Positions 5,839-7,658 of a stretch of DNA of 7,658 nucleotides are shown piece by piece. The stretch is from contig DASPUI010000020.1 in the NCBI GenBank assembly GCA_035622995.1, positions 1 through 7,658 on the forward strand, written 5' to 3'. Each line of letters opens with the position of its first letter. The stretch's first letter is position 1. The notes under the pieces were generated by a model that saw nothing but the letters and a program-made list of their open reading frames with translations, did no database searches and was not told the origin of the DNA. The position numbers were made by a program, and so were the translations under genes. This DNA comes from DASPUI01 sp035622995. GTDB taxonomy: Bacteria > Verrucomicrobiota > Verrucomicrobiia > Chthoniobacterales > UBA10450.

Positions 5839-7658
5839 TCAAGGCTTTGAGCCGGTCGCTTTGTTCGCTTCGGCAAGGTCGGCTTCAAGCTTCTGCTCAG
5901 CTTCCTTGGCTTGTTGATCGAGTTCCTTGAACACGGCGTAGTGCGCGGCGGTCGGCCGATCGTAAGAAAGATCTATGTCCGAAGAAAGGTAGGCGAGATG
6001 ATCGCGCAGCTTGGTCTCATGCAGCAGCTCGCCTTCGCTCGCCCGCATCTCCATCTGCGCGAACGCGTTAATGTCGCGATTCAGTGCGGCCAGCGCAGAA
6101 GCCTGCGACTCGGGCGCGCTCTTCGACGCAGTCGCTTTTTGCAAGTTTTCGCGCGCGGCAATTGCCTGGTTGATGTCTTTATCGAGCGTGTCCAGATCGG
6201 TATAAATCTGTAAATCCAGGTCAAGTCGCGCCTGCAAATCCTCCTGCGTCGCTTTCAATCGCGGATCGAGCGCGACCTTCAATGTCTGCTGCGTTTTTTG
6301 TCCGCCGTAATCGAGCGTGACGGTGTAATTGCCGGGCGCCACCACCGGACCGGCAACCGAATCGTCGAGGCCGCCGGCCGCGATCGGCGCGTAATAATTG
6401 GTGACTTCGGTGGCATACGGATAACGCAAATTCCACTGAAGCCGATTCATTCCCGGCTCAATTGCGCTGAGCGCCGCCTCCTTGTCCCGGATTTTCTGAT
6501 CGCTCGGATCTTCGCTGTGATCTTCTTCCGCCGCCGGATTCTCCAAATGCATCCCAACCAACGCCGCGCTTGCTTTCTCTTTGTCCTTCTTTTCCTTTTC
6601 GGTGGCCAGATGCAACGGAATGTTGCGAATCACTTTTCCGCCGGCATCGGAGATTTCCAGGGTCGCGGGAGTTTTGCCATCGTATTTCTCGGGAATGTGA
6701 AAGAAGATGGTCGCGCCGAAAGGCGGATTGTATCCCGCATCGGGTGGACGTCGCCGATCGGGGTCCGGCGCGCCGTAATCATGGGTCAACCACGCCGGCT
6801 GTGGCGCAAACAAGTACGCCTGGTCCGATTGCACCGCCGGATTTTTGGTTAGCTGCTCGAGAAAAACGAGGTTACTCAGTACCCAGAACGATCGACCATG
6901 GGTCGCGGCAACGACTTCACCCTGTCGCGTATTGATCGCCAGGTCACGCACCTGGGCGACGGGCAGATTTAATGTCAGCGCCTGCCAATGCGCCCCTTCA
7001 TCAAGACTGAAGTAAACCGTGCCGCGCGTCCCGAGAAATAGCAGCTTCGATTCGTTAGGATCCTGGCGCAGATCAAAAACGTATTCGTCGTCTGGCAAAC
7101 CAGTCGTCATCTGCGTCCAGCTTTTGCCAAGATCCGTGGTCTTGAACACGTACGGCTTGAAATCATCCGACATGTAACGGCGCGCACTGAGATAGGCCGT
7201 CTGCTTATCGGTATGCGACGGCTCGATGCAGTTAACCCACGAGAATTCGGGCAAGTCTGGCGGTGTAATTTTTTGCCAGTTCTTGCCACCATCGGTGGTG
7301 ATATGGACAAGGCCGTCGCTTGATCCGGCCCAGATTACATTGCCGTCGAGTGGCGAAATGCCGACCGCTGACACAAGCGGATAAACCTCCGCGCTGGTTT
7401 GATCGAGATCGACCGGACCACCGCTCGGTGCTTCCGTTGTCGGATCGTTGCGAGTCAGGTCGGGAGAAATTTGGGTCCAGGTCGCGCCGTAATCGTCGCT
7501 TCGGAAAATGAACTGCGCCGAGGTGAACAACTGTTTCGGGTTGGCCGGCGAAAACAAAATCGGACGCGTCCAGGAAAACCGGTTTTTCAGCTCGGCGGCC
7601 GAGGCGCCTTCCTGATAGTGCGGCCAGGGAGCGACACTGCGCAGTTGATCCGTGCGCC
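5839..7658 (-). CDS. Sortilin/VPS10-like Asp-box (BNR) beta-propeller protein, N-terminus beyond window edge
   Basis: The frame is open from the right edge (7658) to a TGA at 5839-5841, giving about 605 residues of the C-terminal part. The family, often auto-named glycosyl hydrolase or WD40/YVTN/BNR-repeat protein, is usually about 1000 residues, exported, and of unproven function. Four Asp boxes (S/T-x-D-x-G-x-x-W) are visible at 7477-7500, 7276-7299, 7117-7140 and 6985-7008, followed by the propeller-closing ATHGRSFWVL block. Family hallmarks upstream are KNRFSWTRPILFSP and ISPDLTRND. After the propeller come an Ig-like beta domain, a Lys/Glu-rich insert (about 6480-6610), MNRLQWNLRYP, a second beta segment (GPVVAPGNYTVTLDYGG) and a long helical tail rich in Asp, Leu and Ala. 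A TTG at 7557 is not the start, because homologous sequence continues upstream of it to the edge. It probably leads into the DUF2891 gene 58 bases downstream. Confidence 0.9.
   Translation of the reverse strand, partial: RTDQLRSVAPWPHYQEGASAAELKNRFSWTRPILFSPANPKQLFTSAQFIFRSDDYGATWTQISPDLTRNDPTTEAPSGGPVDLDQTSAEVYPLVSAVGISPLDGNVIWAGSSDGLVHITTDGGKNWQKITPPDLPEFSWVNCIEPSHTDKQTAYLSARRYMSDDFKPYVFKTTDLGKSWTQMTTGLPDDEYVFDLRQDPNESKLLFLGTRGTVYFSLDEGAHWQALTLNLPVAQVRDLAINTRQGEVVAATHGRSFWVLSNLVFLEQLTKNPAVQSDQAYLFAPQPAWLTHDYGAPDPDRRRPPDAGYNPPFGATIFFHIPEKYDGKTPATLEISDAGGKVIRNIPLHLATEKEKKDKEKASAALVGMHLENPAAEEDHSEDPSDQKIRDKEAALSAIEPGMNRLQWNLRYPYATEVTNYYAPIAAGGLDDSVAGPVVAPGNYTVTLDYGGQKTQQTLKVALDPRLKATQEDLQARLDLDLQIYTDLDTLDKDINQAIAARENLQKATASKSAPESQASALAALNRDINAFAQMEMRASEGELLHETKLRDHLAYLSSDIDLSYDRPTAAHYAVFKELDQQAKEAEQKLEADLAEANKATGSKP

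Noticed and set aside
5911..6935. Plus-strand frames up to 184 codons opposite the propeller gene
   Set aside because: The minus-strand frame has four Asp boxes and family hallmarks; the plus-strand products are Arg-rich shadows.
5839..7557. TTG at 7557 as the true start of the propeller gene
   Set aside because: The frame upstream to 7658 is open and encodes the typical family segment KNRFSWTRPI, so the gene continues beyond the window.

Overview
The window carries six protein-coding genes, two of them cut by the window edges, on a moderately GC-rich background with short gaps and few clear Shine-Dalgarno sequences. No RNA gene, CRISPR array, transposase or phage gene was seen. The mix suggests a free-living Gram-negative soil or sediment bacterium. 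It comprises a class A penicillin-binding protein, a MidA-type methyltransferase next to mobA, a GH25 muramidase, an exported DUF2891 protein and a large sortilin-like Asp-box propeller protein. Verrucomicrobiota is my best guess and Acidobacteriota the main alternative; this rests on gene content and style, not on a marker gene.

Layout: bases 1-1910 (minus) hold a bifunctional PBP1A-type peptidoglycan synthase whose C-terminus lies off the left edge. A 70-base divergent gap with a 7-bp tandem repeat separates it from a plus-strand pair: a MidA/NDUFAF7-family methyltransferase (1981-3141) and mobA (3143-3706), one base apart. After a 120-base gap comes a secreted GH25 lysozyme-like protein (3827-4609, plus). 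It converges on an exported DUF2891 protein (4650-5780, minus), which lies downstream of and codirectional with a sortilin-like/BNR propeller protein (5839 to beyond 7658, minus) that is incomplete at its N-terminus.

Two things deserve attention. First, the penicillin-binding protein has an intact glycosyltransferase domain and intact SxN and KTG motifs, but the SxxK motif of the transpeptidase domain reads T-A-M-L, so both the nucleophilic serine and the catalytic lysine are gone. The nearby GH25 enzyme also has two conserved acidic positions changed. Second, three of the intergenic gaps contain degenerate 7-bp tandem repeats with different consensus words, and the two flanking the DUF2891 gene share sequence in inverted orientation.

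Functionally, PBP1A and GH25 both concern peptidoglycan. MidA and MobA are probably co-transcribed and may both serve redox-enzyme maturation. DUF2891 and the propeller protein are likely one envelope-associated transcription unit of unknown role.
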